From assembly GCA_963811605.1 (NCBI GenBank), contig CAWESA010000020.1, positions 88,773 to 152,772 of the forward strand: a stretch of DNA of 64,000 bases. The letters run 5' to 3'. Below, in pieces: positions 25,808 to 34,926 of the stretch. Under the pieces are notes generated by a model. The model had not been told where the DNA came from. It was given only the letters and a program-made list of their open reading frames with translations, and did not search any database. The DNA is from CAVQLX01 sp963811605 (lineage in GTDB: Bacteria; Desulfobacterota; Binatia; DP-6). The position numbers and the translations under genes are program-made. How positions within the stretch are numbered: position 1 is the first letter of the stretch; each line of letters begins with the position of its first letter.

Positions 25808-26914
25808 GCCGGCCACGCAGCCGGCGACGTCGCCGTGCGCGCAGAGCGCGTCCCGCAGCACGCCGGCGATGATCTCGTGCCCCTGGGGATTCCAGTGGGG
25901 ATCGTCGGGCAGGCGCAGGCGGACTCCCCGACCACGGGGGGGTCCGAGCGCCGGCTCGGCGTCGGCGAACTCGATGCCGTTGACGGCGGCGAGCCGGGCG
26001 AGCGGCGCCGACATCCACGGCGCATCCTCGTCGATGTTGAGCAGGATCATGCGCGCCCCGTGACGGTGCGCGCTGTCCGCGAATCGCGCGATCATCGCGC
26101 TCGTGACCTCCCATGCCGGCCCCTCGGCCTGGTAGAGGGCCGCCTGCCGCCGCCGCAAGCCGCGCTCCCAGAGCCAGCGGAGCAGGACGCTGTGGTCCGC
26201 CAGCGGCCAGGGCGGTCCCGCCGCCCCGGCGCGCGCCAGCGTGTCGGGATCCGGGACCGGAACACCCTCGAGCCGCAGGGCGCCGTCCGCCTCGAGCACG
26301 AAGTGGGGCTTGGCGAAGAAGCGAAAGCCGGTGACGTTGCGATCGAGGTGGTAGTACGCAAACGCCAGCACGACCACGTCGGGCGCGTAGTCGACGCCCT
26401 CGCGCTCCCAGCGCAGCAGCATCTGATCGGTGCCGTAGCCGTGCACCCCGAAGTTGAGCACCTCGACGTCGCGCAGGCTCGCCTCCAGGCGCGCGCTGAA
26501 CGTCTCGTCGTCCTCGACCCCGCTGCCGAACGTCTGCGAGCAGCCGAACACCGCGACGCGCGTCGTTCCCGCCTGCTTGGCGTGCGCCGCGGGGCGCCGC
26601 CCGCGGAGGCCTTGCGCGTTCGTCGTCACGGTGACGTCGTAGGATCCCGGCCGCACGCTGCGGGTGGAGATGCCGGGTCGCGGACGCCAGCCCAGCACCG
26701 GGTCCGGGACGTCGAGCTGCCACGCCTCCGCGCCCCTCGCGGCACGGCCGCGCTCGACCCACTCGAGCCGCCGCTCCGTCTCGGCGTCGACCCCGACGTG
26801 GGGTAGCGCCGCGCGGTTGGCATCCGAGAGACGGAGGCGCACGATCCCCTCGAGCGCCAGCAGGGTCAGCGCCACGGAGAGCGCCGCCAGCAGCGGCCCG
26901 GCGCGGCCGGTCAT
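25709..26914 (-). CDS. Membrane-anchored SGNH/GDSL-type hydrolase
   Basis: A 401-residue protein with an N-terminal membrane helix (LLAALSVALTLLALEGIV) and an SGNH hydrolase domain. Block I is VAVFGCSQTFGSGVEDDETF with Ser126 as nucleophile, block II LNFGVHGYGTDQ, and block V DDPHWNPQGHEII supplies Asp/His. Such proteins often de-acylate or acetylate envelope glycans. The final 35 residues are Ala/Glu/His-rich and lie inside the convergent HupE/UreJ gene, so that tail is probably not conserved. The 3-prime end may therefore be a read-through extension. Its ATG overlaps the CDF transporter stop by four bases. Confidence 0.85.
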   Translation of the reverse strand: MTGRAGPLLAALSVALTLLALEGIVRLRLSDANRAALPHVGVDAETERRLEWVERGRAARGAEAWQLDVPDPVLGWRPRPGISTRSVRPGSYDVTVTTNAQGLRGRRPAAHAKQAGTTRVAVFGCSQTFGSGVEDDETFSARLEASLRDVEVLNFGVHGYGTDQMLLRWEREGVDYAPDVVVLAFAYYHLDRNVTGFRFFAKPHFVLEADGALRLEGVPVPDPDTLARAGAAGPPWPLADHSVLLRWLWERGLRRRQAALYQAEGPAWEVTSAMIARFADSAHRHGARMILLNIDEDAPWMSAPLARLAAVNGIEFADAEPALGPPRGRGVRLRLPDDPHWNPQGHEIIAGVLRDALCAHGDVAGCVAGSAEGAAHEPEHAEARDGGGADLEQRRAPSLRE

Positions 26915-27817
26915 CCGGTGCGCGGCTGCCGGTCGGCACAGGCGGCGGGCTCATCGGGACGGCGGCTCTCGTGCTCGACCTGGATGGTGGTGTGCTCGAC
27001 GCCGAACTCGTCCAGGCAGCAGCCGGTGAGGGCCGCGAGCAGCTCGTTGTCGCCCACGCGGTTGCGCGCCACCACGTGCGCCGACAGGGCGTAGCGGCCG
27101 GTGGTGAGCGTCCAGACGTGCAGGTCGTGCACTTCCTCGACGCCGGGCACGGCGGCCAGCGCCTCCGCGAGCCGCTCGACGTCGACGTGCGGCGGCACCG
27201 CCTCCATGAGCACGTCCACGGCCTCGCGGACGAGCTTCCAGGACGAGTACAGGATCAGCCCGGCGATCAGGATGCTCACCAGCGAGTCGGCCGCGTTCCA
27301 GCCCGTCGTCAGGATGACGACGCCTGCGAGCATCGCGCCGATGGACCCCAGGAGATCCGACAGCACGTGCAGGTAGGCCCCGCGCAGATTCAGGCTGGAC
27401 GCCTGGTGCTCGTGCAGGCGCATCGCGACGAAGACGTTCACCAGCAGCCCGGCCGCAGCGATCGCGAGCATGCCACCGGCGCGCACCGGCAGGGGCGCCT
27501 GCAGCCGTGACCACGCCTCGATGCACGATGAGCACGACCAGGACGCACAGGACGACCCCGTTCACCAGCGCCGCCAGGATCTCCGCGCGCGCGTAGCCGA
27601 ACGTCTTGCTGTCGCTCGCCGGGCGCGCCGCGACCCAGAGCGCGAACAGGGTGAGCCCGAGCGCCGCGACGTCGGTGAACATGTGCGCGGCGTCGGTGAG
27701 CAGCGCGAGGCTGTTGGTGAGCCAGCCCCCGACGAGCTCGGCGACGCACAGCACCGAGCTCACGGCGAGGCCGGTGCGAACGGCGCCGCGCTCCCGGCCG
27801 TGGTCGCGTGTGCGCAC
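26911..27817 (-). CDS. Cation diffusion facilitator (CzcD/ZitB-like), one frameshift
   Basis: Zinc/cadmium/cobalt efflux protein of the CDF family. The N-terminal half reads AELVGGWLTNSLALLTDAAHMFTDVAAL, shown here for its ALLTDAAHMFTD metal site, then SDSKTFGYARAEILAALVNG. The second half in another frame carries GAYLHVLSDLLGSIGAMLAG with the second HxxxD site, and the cytoplasmic metallochaperone-like domain (VPGVEEVHDLHVWTLTTG). Removing one base near 27529 (HRGV would become HEAW) joins them into a 301-residue protein of normal length. The start is a GTG at 27817, since no ATG is in frame. Direction and overlap tie it to the SGNH hydrolase gene. Confidence 0.88.
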
Positions 27818-27828
27818 CAGCCCGCCCG

Positions 27829-28353
27829 TCAGTACGCGAGGAGCGCGTGGACCTCGTGATCGCCCAGCCGCGACCGCCCGTGCAGGAACGCCAGCTCGAT
27901 CAGGAACGCGCACGCGACCACCAGGCCGCCGCAGCGCTGCACGAGCGCGATGGTCGCGCTCGCCGTTCCGCCCGTGGCCAGCAGGTCGTCCACCAGGAGC
28001 ACGCGATGGCCGGCACCGATGGCGTCGTCATGGATCTCGAGCGCGTCGCTGCCGTACTCGAGATCGTAGGTGGCTTTGTGCGTGCGATAGGGCAGCTTGC
28101 CGGGCTTGCGCACCACCGCGATGCCGGTCCCGAGCGCGTAGGCGGCCGCGGCCCCCACGATGAATCCTCGCGACTCGATGCCGAGGACCAGGTCGACACG
28201 CCCACGATACGGCGCGACCAGGGCGTCGATCGCGGCGCGGAACGCCGTCGGGTCCGCGAGCAGCGGGGTGATGTCCTTGAAGACGATCCCGGCCTTGGGA
28301 AAGTCCGGGATGTCACGGATGTAGCGCTTCAGGTCGACGGTGGGCTGCATCAC
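27829..28353 (-). CDS. apt: Adenine phosphoribosyltransferase
   Basis: A 174-residue type I phosphoribosyltransferase that salvages adenine to AMP with PRPP. Typical parts are IRDIPDFPKAGIVFKDITPLL at the N-terminus, LGIESRGFIVGAAAAYALG, and the PRPP loop HRVLLVDDLLATGGTASATI. The length matches E. coli Apt. It lies 4 bases after pcm and 11 bases before the cation transporter on the same strand. Adenine would also arise in this cell from the MTAP reaction encoded at 51.1 kb. Confidence 0.96.
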   Translation of the reverse strand: MMQPTVDLKRYIRDIPDFPKAGIVFKDITPLLADPTAFRAAIDALVAPYRGRVDLVLGIESRGFIVGAAAAYALGTGIAVVRKPGKLPYRTHKATYDLEYGSDALEIHDDAIGAGHRVLLVDDLLATGGTASATIALVQRCGGLVVACAFLIELAFLHGRSRLGDHEVHALLAY

Positions 28354-28356
28354 GAT

Positions 28357-29004
28357 TCAGTGGTCCTCCCAGCCGTACGCGCCATGGAGCTTCACGAAGC
28401 GGCAGTCTCCGAGGTAGTCCTCGATCAGCCCCTGCGTGCCGCGCCGGATGCGCACGAGCGTCTGCACGTCCTCATCGCCGATCGGCAACACGAGGCTCCC
28501 CGCCGGCGCCAGCTGCGCGACCAGCGGCCGCGGGATCTGCGGCGCACCGGCCGTGACGATGATCCCGTCGTACGGGGCATCGGCGGCCCACCCGAGCGTC
28601 CCGTCGGCCTCGAGCACCCGCACGCGATCCCCGAAGCCGAGCTCGACGAGCAGGCCGCGCGCCCGCACGGCGAGCTCGGACAGCCGCTCGATGGACACGA
28701 CCTGTGCCCCCATCGCGGCCAGCACGGCCGCCTGGTACCCGGAGCCGGTCCCGATCTCCAGCACGCGCGCCCCGGCACCGAGCGCCAGCGCCTCGCTCAT
28801 CAGGGCGACCATGTAGGGCTGCGAGATCGTCTGCCGCTCGCCGATCGGCAGCGGCGTGTCCTCGTAGGCGTTGTCGAGGAGCTCGGGCGGCACGAAGCGA
28901 TGCCGCGGCACGCGGCGCATGGCCTCGAGCACCCGCGGATCGCGCACGCCGCGCGCCTCGAGCTGTTGCGACACCATCTCCTCGCGCTCGTGCTCGAAGG
29001 CCAT
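28357..29004 (-). CDS. pcm: Protein-L-isoaspartate O-methyltransferase
   Basis: A 215-residue AdoMet-dependent repair enzyme for isoaspartyl residues in ageing proteins. It has MVSQQLEARGVRDPRVLEAM, the substrate segment PLPIGERQTISQPYMVALM and the cofactor motif VLEIGTGSGYQAAVLA. The ATG at 29004 gives the usual N-terminus MAFEHEREEMV; a GTG at 29031 would overlap the surE end. surE-pcm adjacency is widely conserved and the order here is the same. Confidence 0.95.
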   Translation of the reverse strand: MAFEHEREEMVSQQLEARGVRDPRVLEAMRRVPRHRFVPPELLDNAYEDTPLPIGERQTISQPYMVALMSEALALGAGARVLEIGTGSGYQAAVLAAMGAQVVSIERLSELAVRARGLLVELGFGDRVRVLEADGTLGWAADAPYDGIIVTAGAPQIPRPLVAQLAPAGSLVLPIGDEDVQTLVRIRRGTQGLIEDYLGDCRFVKLHGAYGWEDH

Positions 29005-29021
29005 CGATCGGCGTACGCGCG

Positions 29022-29786
29022 CTACGACCACGACCCGACCAGGGGACGGAGCGCGTCGAAGGAGGCGTAGTTGGTGAGGTCGAGGTGAATGGGCGTCAGC
29101 GAGATGCTGCCCCGGCTGACGGCGTGGAAGTCGGTGCCTTCCTCCTCGATGAACGACAGCTCCTCGCCGCCGATCCAGTAGTACTTGCGACCCCGGGGAT
29201 CGACCTTCTCGATGACGGCGTCGCCGTAGCGCCGCTTGCCCATCCGGGTGAGCGCGACGCCGCGCGGCCGCTCGCCATCCGCGAACTGCGGCACGTTGAC
29301 GTTGAGCAGGGTGTCCGCCGGCATCGGGTTCGCCAGCACGCGCTCCACCAGCTCGCCCGCGAAGCCTGCCGCGATCGTGAAGTCGTAGGGGCCGCGACCG
29401 ATCTGTGACATCGCGATCGACGGGATGCCCAGCAACGTCCCCTCCATGGCCGCGCTCACGGTGCCGGAGTAGGTCACGTCGTCGCCCAGGTTCGCGCCCT
29501 TGTTGATGCCCGAGAGCACCAGGACGGGGCGCTCGCGCAGGATGCCGTTGATCGCGAGGTTGACGCAGTCGGTCGGCGTCCCGTCGACCGTCCAGCGCTG
29601 CTCGTCCAGCTGATCGATGCGCAGCGGTCGGTGCAGGGTGAGCGCGTGGCTCACGGCGCTCTGCTCGCGGTCCGGCGCCACCACGACGACGCGGCCGTGC
29701 GGTCGCACCGCCTCCACCAGCGCCTTCAAGCCGTCGGAGTGAATGCCGTCGTCATTGGAGACGAGGATGAGGGGCGCGGACGGCAT
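29022..29786 (-). CDS. surE: 5'-nucleotidase / stationary-phase survival protein SurE
   Basis: A 254-residue metal-dependent nucleoside monophosphatase. The metal site is seen in LILVSNDDGIHSDGLKALVE and LVLSGINKGANLGDDVTYSGT, and the end EEEGTDFHAVSRGSISLTPI is typical. The open frame extends upstream through the tRNA-Pro gene, so I set the start at ATG 29786, where the family N-terminus MPSAPLILVSNDDG begins. It is followed by pcm with an 18-base gap. Confidence 0.96.
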   Translation of the reverse strand: MPSAPLILVSNDDGIHSDGLKALVEAVRPHGRVVVVAPDREQSAVSHALTLHRPLRIDQLDEQRWTVDGTPTDCVNLAINGILRERPVLVLSGINKGANLGDDVTYSGTVSAAMEGTLLGIPSIAMSQIGRGPYDFTIAAGFAGELVERVLANPMPADTLLNVNVPQFADGERPRGVALTRMGKRRYGDAVIEKVDPRGRKYYWIGGEELSFIEEEGTDFHAVSRGSISLTPIHLDLTNYASFDALRPLVGSWS

Positions 29787-29859
29787 CGAAGCGCGAGGAG
29801 CGTGCCACCAAGGCGGCGACGCTGCAAGCACGACGTCGTCGCCCTGGCCGCACGAAGAG

Positions 29860-29933
29860 TCGGGGCGAGCCGATTTGAACGGCCGACCACTCGCACCCCA
29901 AGCGAGTGCGCTACCTGGCTGCGCCACGCCCCG
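29860..29933 (-). tRNA. tRNA-Pro (anticodon GGG)
   Basis: A complete cloverleaf on the minus strand: acceptor CGGGGCG pairs with CGCCCCG, D-arm GCGC-AGCC-AGGTA-GCGC, anticodon stem CTCGC/GCGAG with loop TTGGGGT (anticodon GGG), and T-arm loop TTCAAAT between GGCCG and CGGCT. The discriminator base is A; CCA is not encoded. It lies between ihfA and surE, 73 bases upstream of surE. Confidence 0.95.
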
Positions 29934-29996
29934 GTCTGGGCCGTGGTCTTAGGGGCTTCCCGGGCGCCGGTCAACCTGCCCCGTGGGCCTGACGCA

Positions 29997-30314
29997 CTAC
30001 TCGGCGCTCGAGCCGTCGAGGCCGGACGAGCCGTTCCCGTTCATGGTCTTCTTGAGCACCTGACTCGCCTTGAAGGTGAGGACGCGGCGGCCCGTGATGA
30101 TGATCTCCTCGCCGGTTTGCGGGTTGCGCCCCTTGCGTGGACGCTTCTCGTTCACGACGAAGTTCCCGAACCCGGAAACCTTCACCTTCTCCCCCTGCTC
30201 GAGCCGGCGCTTGACGACCTCGAAGATCGACTCGACGATCTCGGTGGCCTCCTTCTTGGAAAAGCCAACCTTCTCGTAGATGCGCTCGACGATGTCGGCC
30301 TTGGTCATCGTCAT
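29997..30314 (-). CDS. ihfA: Integration host factor alpha / HU-family DNA-bending protein
   Basis: A 105-residue HU/IHF-family protein. KADIVERIYEKVGFSKKEA begins the dimerisation helices; GEKVKVSGFGNFVVNEKRPR and GRNPQTGEEIIITGRRVLTF form the DNA-binding beta arm with the conserved proline that intercalates in the minor groove. Position 6 bases after pheT is the classical place of ihfA, which favours the alpha subunit over HU. A second ATG two codons downstream (30308) could also be used. Confidence 0.93.
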   Translation of the reverse strand: MTMTKADIVERIYEKVGFSKKEATEIVESIFEVVKRRLEQGEKVKVSGFGNFVVNEKRPRKGRNPQTGEEIIITGRRVLTFKASQVLKKTMNGNGSSGLDGSSAE

Positions 30315-30320
30315 GGCGAC

Positions 30321-32744
30321 TCAGCTCCGTAGCGTCAGGGCGAACCGCGCGCTCAGATGCGTGCGCACGCGCTCGTGCGTCGCATTCACCTCGTCGTCGG
30401 TCAGGGTGCGGTCCGGCGCGCGATAGGCGATGGTGTAGGCGAGACTCTTCTTGCCCTCCGGGATGGGCGCACCGCGATAGCAGTCGAACACGCTGACGGC
30501 TTCGACCAGCGGCTCGGCCAATGCCCGGACCTCCTCGAGGATGGTTTCTGCCAGGAAGACATCGTCGACGACCACGGCGATATCACGTGTGACCGCCGGA
30601 TAACGCGGCAACCCCCGGACGCCGACGCGGCGCGGACGATAGTGGGCGACCCTCCGGAAGTCAAGCTCGAAGAACCACACTTCCCCTGCAAGATCGAGGG
30701 CCTGTACGCGCTCCGGGTGGAACGCGCCGGCGATGCCCAGGCTGGCGCCGATGGCGTCGATGCGGGCCGCCTTGCCGGGGTGGAGCATCTCGACATCGCT
30801 GATCGGGACCCACGCGGTCTCGTCGTCCGGGATGCCGAGCCCCGCCAGCAGATTCTGCACCACGCCCTTGACGTCGGCGAAGTCGATCGGCGGACCAGTG
30901 CGCTCCACCCCGCGTGGCGGCCAGTCGCCGGCGAGGAGCCCGGTGATGGCGCGCCGCTCGTGCACCGTGTCGGCGTGGTCGCGCGTGAACCCGATGCCGA
31001 TCTCGAATCCGGCCACGTAGCTCGCTCCGTGCGCGACATTGACGCGGAGGGCACGGACCAGCCCCGCGAGCGGGGAGCGGCGCAGCTCGCTCAGCTCGGA
31101 CGACAACGGGTTGGCCAGCACGACCGGCAACCCGTCCTGCCCGATCAGCCCCGGCAGCAGCCGGTTGGTCTCCGGATCCACCAGCGACAGGCCGACCATC
31201 TCGGACAGGCCCTCCGCCACCAGCAGGCGCCGGATGCGGCGGGCGGCCCGGCGGTCCGCTCCTTCCTCGCCGCCCGCGGCCTCGATGAGCGGGATGGTGG
31301 CAGGGAGCGCATCGTAGCCGCCCAGCCGGACCACCTCTTCGGCGAGATCCTCCTCGATGGCCAGGTCGCTGCGCCAGGACGGAGGCGTGACGACGAGGTC
31401 GCCGCCCTCGCGACGGGACGAGATGCCGATCGCGCCGAGGCGGCGCCGGATCTCTCGCGCGGCGAGCGGCATGCCGAGCATCCCCGCGATGCGCGCAGGG
31501 CGCAGCCGGATGTCGGGGCGGGCCAGGACGGTCATGCCGCGCGCGTCCTCGATCCGCCCCGGCGCGGCCCTGCCGCGTGCCAGGCGCATCACGGTGGCGG
31601 CCACCGCGTCGAGCGCGGCTGGGACGCCCTGGGGATCGACCCCACGCTCGAAGCGGTAGGCCGCCTGCGACGGCAGCCCGAGCCGGCGGCTGGTGCCCCG
31701 GACGGCCGCAGGTGCGAAGAACGCACTCTCGAGCAGGACGTCGCGGGTGCCCGCGGTCACCTCGCTGGCCTGGCCGCCCATCACACCGGCGAGCGCGATC
31801 GGTCCGCGCGCGTCGGCGATGATCAGATCGTCGCCGGTGAGCACCCGCTCGACCCCGTCGAGCGTCACTAAGCGCTCGCCGGGCGCCGCGCGCCGCACGA
31901 TCACGACGCCGTCGGCGACGCACGCCAGGTCGAAGGCGTGCAGCGGCTGGCCGCGCTCGAGCATCACCAGGTTGGTGGCGTCGACGACCGCGTTGATCGG
32001 CCGCATGCCCGCGCGGTGCAGGCGAAGGCGGACCTCGAAGGGAGACGGCCCGATGTGCACGCCGCGCACGACGCGCGCCGCGTACCGCGGACAGAGGTCG
32101 AGCGCCTCGATGCGGAGGCGGACCATGAAGAGGGGGGGCAGCTCGGCCGCCGGCGTGCCACCTTCGCGGACGGTGGCGCGCGGGGCGCGCGCGCGAGTCC
32201 CGAGCACCGCCGCGAGGTCGCGCGCCAGCCCGCGCATCGACAGCAGGTCGCCGCGATTGGCGGTGATCTCGAGCTCGACCACGGTGTCGCGTACGCCCGG
32301 CACGTCGCGCAGGAGCGCTCCGGGCGACAGGCCCGGCAGCGCCAGGATCCGGCTCGTGTCGTCGCCCAGCTCGAGATCCGCTTCGCTGCACAGCACGCCT
32401 TCGGAGGCGATCCCGCGCATCGTCACGCTCTCGACCGCGCGGCCGCCGGGCAATCGCGCCCCGGGCAGCGCCACCGCCACCAGCTGGCCCGCGGCGAGTC
32501 CGGGCGCCGTCGACAGCACGGTCGGATGCGCGTCGCCGAGATCGAGGCGGCAGACCGCCAGGCGGTCGGCATCCGGGTGCGGCTCGACCGCATCGAGGCG
32601 CGCCACGCGGATCGCCGCGTCGAGGTCGCCGAGCTCCTCGACGGCCTCGACCTTGAGACCGGCCATGTTCATGCGCTCGACGAGCGCGTCGGTGGGCAGA
32701 TCCCACGTCACGAACTCCCCGAGCCAGCCGAGCGGAACGCGCAT
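30321..32744 (-). CDS. pheT: Phenylalanyl-tRNA synthetase beta subunit
   Basis: An 807-residue subunit, normal length. It starts MRVPLGWLGEFVTWDLP, contains the tRNA-binding EMAP-like domain, the B3/B4 editing domain (RLGLPSQAAYRFERGVDPQG), the B5 domain and a catalytic-like core. It ends in the ferredoxin-fold anticodon-binding domain (RYPAVTRDIAVVVDDVFLA to LTDDEVNATHERV). With PheS it forms the alpha2beta2 enzyme that charges tRNA-Phe. It is 12 bases after pheS and 6 before ihfA, one transcription unit. Confidence 0.97.
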   Translation of the reverse strand: MRVPLGWLGEFVTWDLPTDALVERMNMAGLKVEAVEELGDLDAAIRVARLDAVEPHPDADRLAVCRLDLGDAHPTVLSTAPGLAAGQLVAVALPGARLPGGRAVESVTMRGIASEGVLCSEADLELGDDTSRILALPGLSPGALLRDVPGVRDTVVELEITANRGDLLSMRGLARDLAAVLGTRARAPRATVREGGTPAAELPPLFMVRLRIEALDLCPRYAARVVRGVHIGPSPFEVRLRLHRAGMRPINAVVDATNLVMLERGQPLHAFDLACVADGVVIVRRAAPGERLVTLDGVERVLTGDDLIIADARGPIALAGVMGGQASEVTAGTRDVLLESAFFAPAAVRGTSRRLGLPSQAAYRFERGVDPQGVPAALDAVAATVMRLARGRAAPGRIEDARGMTVLARPDIRLRPARIAGMLGMPLAAREIRRRLGAIGISSRREGGDLVVTPPSWRSDLAIEEDLAEEVVRLGGYDALPATIPLIEAAGGEEGADRRAARRIRRLLVAEGLSEMVGLSLVDPETNRLLPGLIGQDGLPVVLANPLSSELSELRRSPLAGLVRALRVNVAHGASYVAGFEIGIGFTRDHADTVHERRAITGLLAGDWPPRGVERTGPPIDFADVKGVVQNLLAGLGIPDDETAWVPISDVEMLHPGKAARIDAIGASLGIAGAFHPERVQALDLAGEVWFFELDFRRVAHYRPRRVGVRGLPRYPAVTRDIAVVVDDVFLAETILEEVRALAEPLVEAVSVFDCYRGAPIPEGKKSLAYTIAYRAPDRTLTDDEVNATHERVRTHLSARFALTLRS

Positions 32745-32756
32745 GAGGGATCGCTC

Positions 32757-33791
32757 TCAGAACTGCGCCAGGAAGCGCATGTCGTTATCGAAGAGGAGGC
32801 GCATGTCGTCCAGGCCGTGGCGCAGCAGCGTGAGGCGCTCGATGCCCATGCCGAACGCGAAGCCGCGCACGCGCTCCGGGTCGTAGCCGCCGGCACGGAG
32901 CACGTTGGGATGCACCATGCCCGCGCCCAGGATCTCCAGCCAGCCGCTGCCCTTGCAGATGCGACAGGACGCTTGCGGCGCGTCGGCGGGGCACCTGATG
33001 CACGCGATGTCCACCTCGGCGCTGGGCTCGGTGAACGGGAAGAAGCTGGCGCGAAACCGCACGCCCGTGTCAGGCCCGAAGAGCCGGCGCAGGAACGTGG
33101 TCAGCACCCCTTTCAGGTCGGCGAAGGTGACGCGGTGGTCGACCAGGAGGCCCTCGACCTGGTGGAACATGGGCGAGTGCGTCGGGTCGGGATCGTCGCG
33201 GCGATAGCAGGCGCCCGGCATGACGACGCGCACGGGGGGCGGCGTCCTCTGCATGACGTGGAGCTGCGTCGGCGAGGTGTGCGTTCGCAGCAGCCGCTCG
33301 CCGCCCTCCAGGAAGAAGGTGTCCTGCGCGTCGCGGGCCGGGTGATCGGGCGGGAAGTTGAGGCCGCCGAAGTTGTAGAAGTCGTCCTCGACGTCGGGGC
33401 CTTCCGCGACCGAGAAGCCCATCGACAGGAAGATGTCGATCACGTCGTCCTCGGTCTGCCGCAGGGGATGCAGGTGGCCGCGCGGCCGGCGACGGCCCGG
33501 CAGCGTGACGTCGACGCGCTCCTCGGCGAGCGCGCGCGCCAGGCCCTCGCCCGCGAGCACGGCCGCCTTGGCCTCGAGCGCGGCAGAGACGTCGGCCTTC
33601 ACCGCGTTGGCCAGCGCGCCCATCGCCGGACGCTCCTCGGGGGGCAGCTGGCCGAGGCCGCGCAGGACCGTGTTCAGGGATCCCTTGCGTCCGAGATAGC
33701 GGACCCGGATGGCGTCGAGGACCTCCGCGCTCCCGGCCGCCGCGATCTCCGCCGCCGCCTCGTCCCGGAGCCGTGCGAGCTCCGTCTCCAA
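32757..33791 (-). CDS. pheS: Phenylalanyl-tRNA synthetase alpha subunit
   Basis: A 344-residue class II catalytic subunit. The coiled-coil N-terminus (RYLGRKGSLNTVLRGL) interacts with tRNA; motif 1 HPLRQTEDDVIDIFLSMGF, motif 2 RVVMPGACYRRDDPDPTHSP and motif 3 GFAFGMGIERLTLLRHG are present. A CxxC-rich stretch (IRCPADAPQASCRICKG) is a feature of a subset of PheS proteins. The start codon at 33791 abuts the rplT stop with no spacing, suggesting strong coupling. Confidence 0.97.
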   Translation of the reverse strand: METELARLRDEAAAEIAAAGSAEVLDAIRVRYLGRKGSLNTVLRGLGQLPPEERPAMGALANAVKADVSAALEAKAAVLAGEGLARALAEERVDVTLPGRRRPRGHLHPLRQTEDDVIDIFLSMGFSVAEGPDVEDDFYNFGGLNFPPDHPARDAQDTFFLEGGERLLRTHTSPTQLHVMQRTPPPVRVVMPGACYRRDDPDPTHSPMFHQVEGLLVDHRVTFADLKGVLTTFLRRLFGPDTGVRFRASFFPFTEPSAEVDIACIRCPADAPQASCRICKGSGWLEILGAGMVHPNVLRAGGYDPERVRGFAFGMGIERLTLLRHGLDDMRLLFDNDMRFLAQF

Positions 33792-34163
33792 CTAGGCGCT
33801 GGCGGTGGCGGGCAGGTGGGACTTGGCGAGCCCGGCCAGCTCCGCGAACGCCCGCGCATCGTCGAGCGCCAGGGCAGCCAGGATCTTGCGGTCGACCGTC
33901 ACTCCCGCGGCCTTCAGCCCCGCCACCAGCCGGCTGTACGACAGCCCGTGCTGGCGCGCGGCGGCGTTGATGCGCGTGATCCACAGGCTGCGGAAGTCGC
34001 GCTTGCGCTGCTTGCGGTCGCGGTAGGCGTAGGCGAGCCCGCGCTCGACCGTCTCGCGGGCCTGTCGGTAGGTCTTCCGCCGGCCGCCGACGTACCCCTT
34101 GGCGGCTTTCATGATCTTCTTGTGGCGGCGGCGCGTCTTCGCACCGCCTTTGGCGCGTGGCAT
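33792..34163 (-). CDS. rplT: 50S ribosomal protein L20
   Basis: A 123-residue early-assembly protein of the large subunit. The basic N-terminus (RRRHKKIMKAAKGYVGGRRK) and the globular end (RINAAARQHGLSYSRLVAGL) are standard. In many bacteria L20 represses rpmI-rplT by binding the mRNA; I see no clear copy of that site here. It lies 23 bases after rpmI and directly against pheS. Confidence 0.97.
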   Translation of the reverse strand: MPRAKGGAKTRRRHKKIMKAAKGYVGGRRKTYRQARETVERGLAYAYRDRKQRKRDFRSLWITRINAAARQHGLSYSRLVAGLKAAGVTVDRKILAALALDDARAFAELAGLAKSHLPATASA

Positions 34164-34186
34164 CGTGTCTCCTTCGGCGGCCGGCC

Positions 34187-34384
34187 CTACCCGTAGGGAA
34201 TCAGGCGCTTGATGTTCCGCTCGTCGGCCTTGTCGACGAGCGTCGGACTGCGCAGCTGGCGCTTCCGCTTCGACGTCATGTGGGTGTTGATGTGACGCAG
34301 ATAGCCGTGGCGGCGCTTCACCTTGCCCGTGGCAGTGAGCGAGAAGCGCTTCTTGGCGGCGCGATTGGTCTTCATCTTCGGCAT
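34187..34384 (-). CDS. rpmI: 50S ribosomal protein L35
   Basis: A 65-residue ribosomal protein beginning MPKMKTNRAAKKRFSLTATG and continuing GKVKRRHGYLRHINTHM, the typical L35 pattern. The ATG at 34384 is preceded by a purine-rich stretch (GAGGAACC). It sits in the conserved infC-rpmI-rplT order, 26 bases after infC. Confidence 0.97.
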   Translation of the reverse strand: MPKMKTNRAAKKRFSLTATGKVKRRHGYLRHINTHMTSKRKRQLRSPTLVDKADERNIKRLIPYG

Positions 34385-34410
34385 GGGGTGGTTCCTCTTC
34401 GTCGTGCGCG

Positions 34411-34926
34411 CTAGCGGCTCACGAGCATCATCGACATCTGCCGCCCTTCCATGCGCGCATGCTGCTCGACCTGCGCGACGTCGGAGACGGTCTGCGCGAT
34501 GCGATCCAGCATCGCTCGCCCGAGCTCGGGGTGGGTGATGGACCGGCCGCGAAAGAAGACGGTCACCTTCACCCGATGGCCCTCGCCGAGGAAATCGCGA
34601 ATGTGGCCGACCTTGAAGTCGACGTCGTGCACGCTGGTCTGCGATCCGAGCTTCACTTCCTTGAGCTGACTGGCGGCGTTCTTCTTGCGCGACTGCTGCG
34701 CCTTCTTCTTCTCGGCGTACTTGAACTTGCCGTAGTCCATGATCCGGCACACCGGCGGATTGGCGGTGGGCGCGACCTCGACCAGGTCGAACTCCTTGCC
34801 GTCAGCGATGCGCTGCGCGTCGGTGGTGTTCATGACGCCGAGCTGCGACCCGTCGCTGTCGATCACGCGGACTTCACGGGCACGGATCTGCTGGTTGATG
34901 CGGACCCTCTCCTCGACCTTCGCTAT
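34411..34926 (-). CDS. infC: Translation initiation factor IF-3 (ATA start)
   Basis: A 171-residue IF-3. The N-domain begins AKVEERVRINQQIRAREVRV and the C-domain carries MDYGKFKYAEKKKAQQSRKK and HDVDFKVGHIRDFLGEGHRV. No ATG, GTG or TTG gives the family N-terminus; the first possible codon is ATA at 34926-34924, overlapping the thrS TAG stop. It has a good AGGAGG six bases upstream. Non-canonical AUU/AUC/AUA starts are a known infC trait, by which IF-3 represses its own translation. A downstream ATG at 34866 would remove 20 conserved residues. Confidence 0.93.
   Translation of the reverse strand: MAKVEERVRINQQIRAREVRVIDSDGSQLGVMNTTDAQRIADGKEFDLVEVAPTANPPVCRIMDYGKFKYAEKKKAQQSRKKNAASQLKEVKLGSQTSVHDVDFKVGHIRDFLGEGHRVKVTVFFRGRSITHPELGRAMLDRIAQTVSDVAQVEQHARMEGRQMSMMLVSR

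Noticed and set aside
29787..29927. N-terminal extension of SurE.
   Set aside because: It is translation of the tRNA-Pro gene and its spacer.
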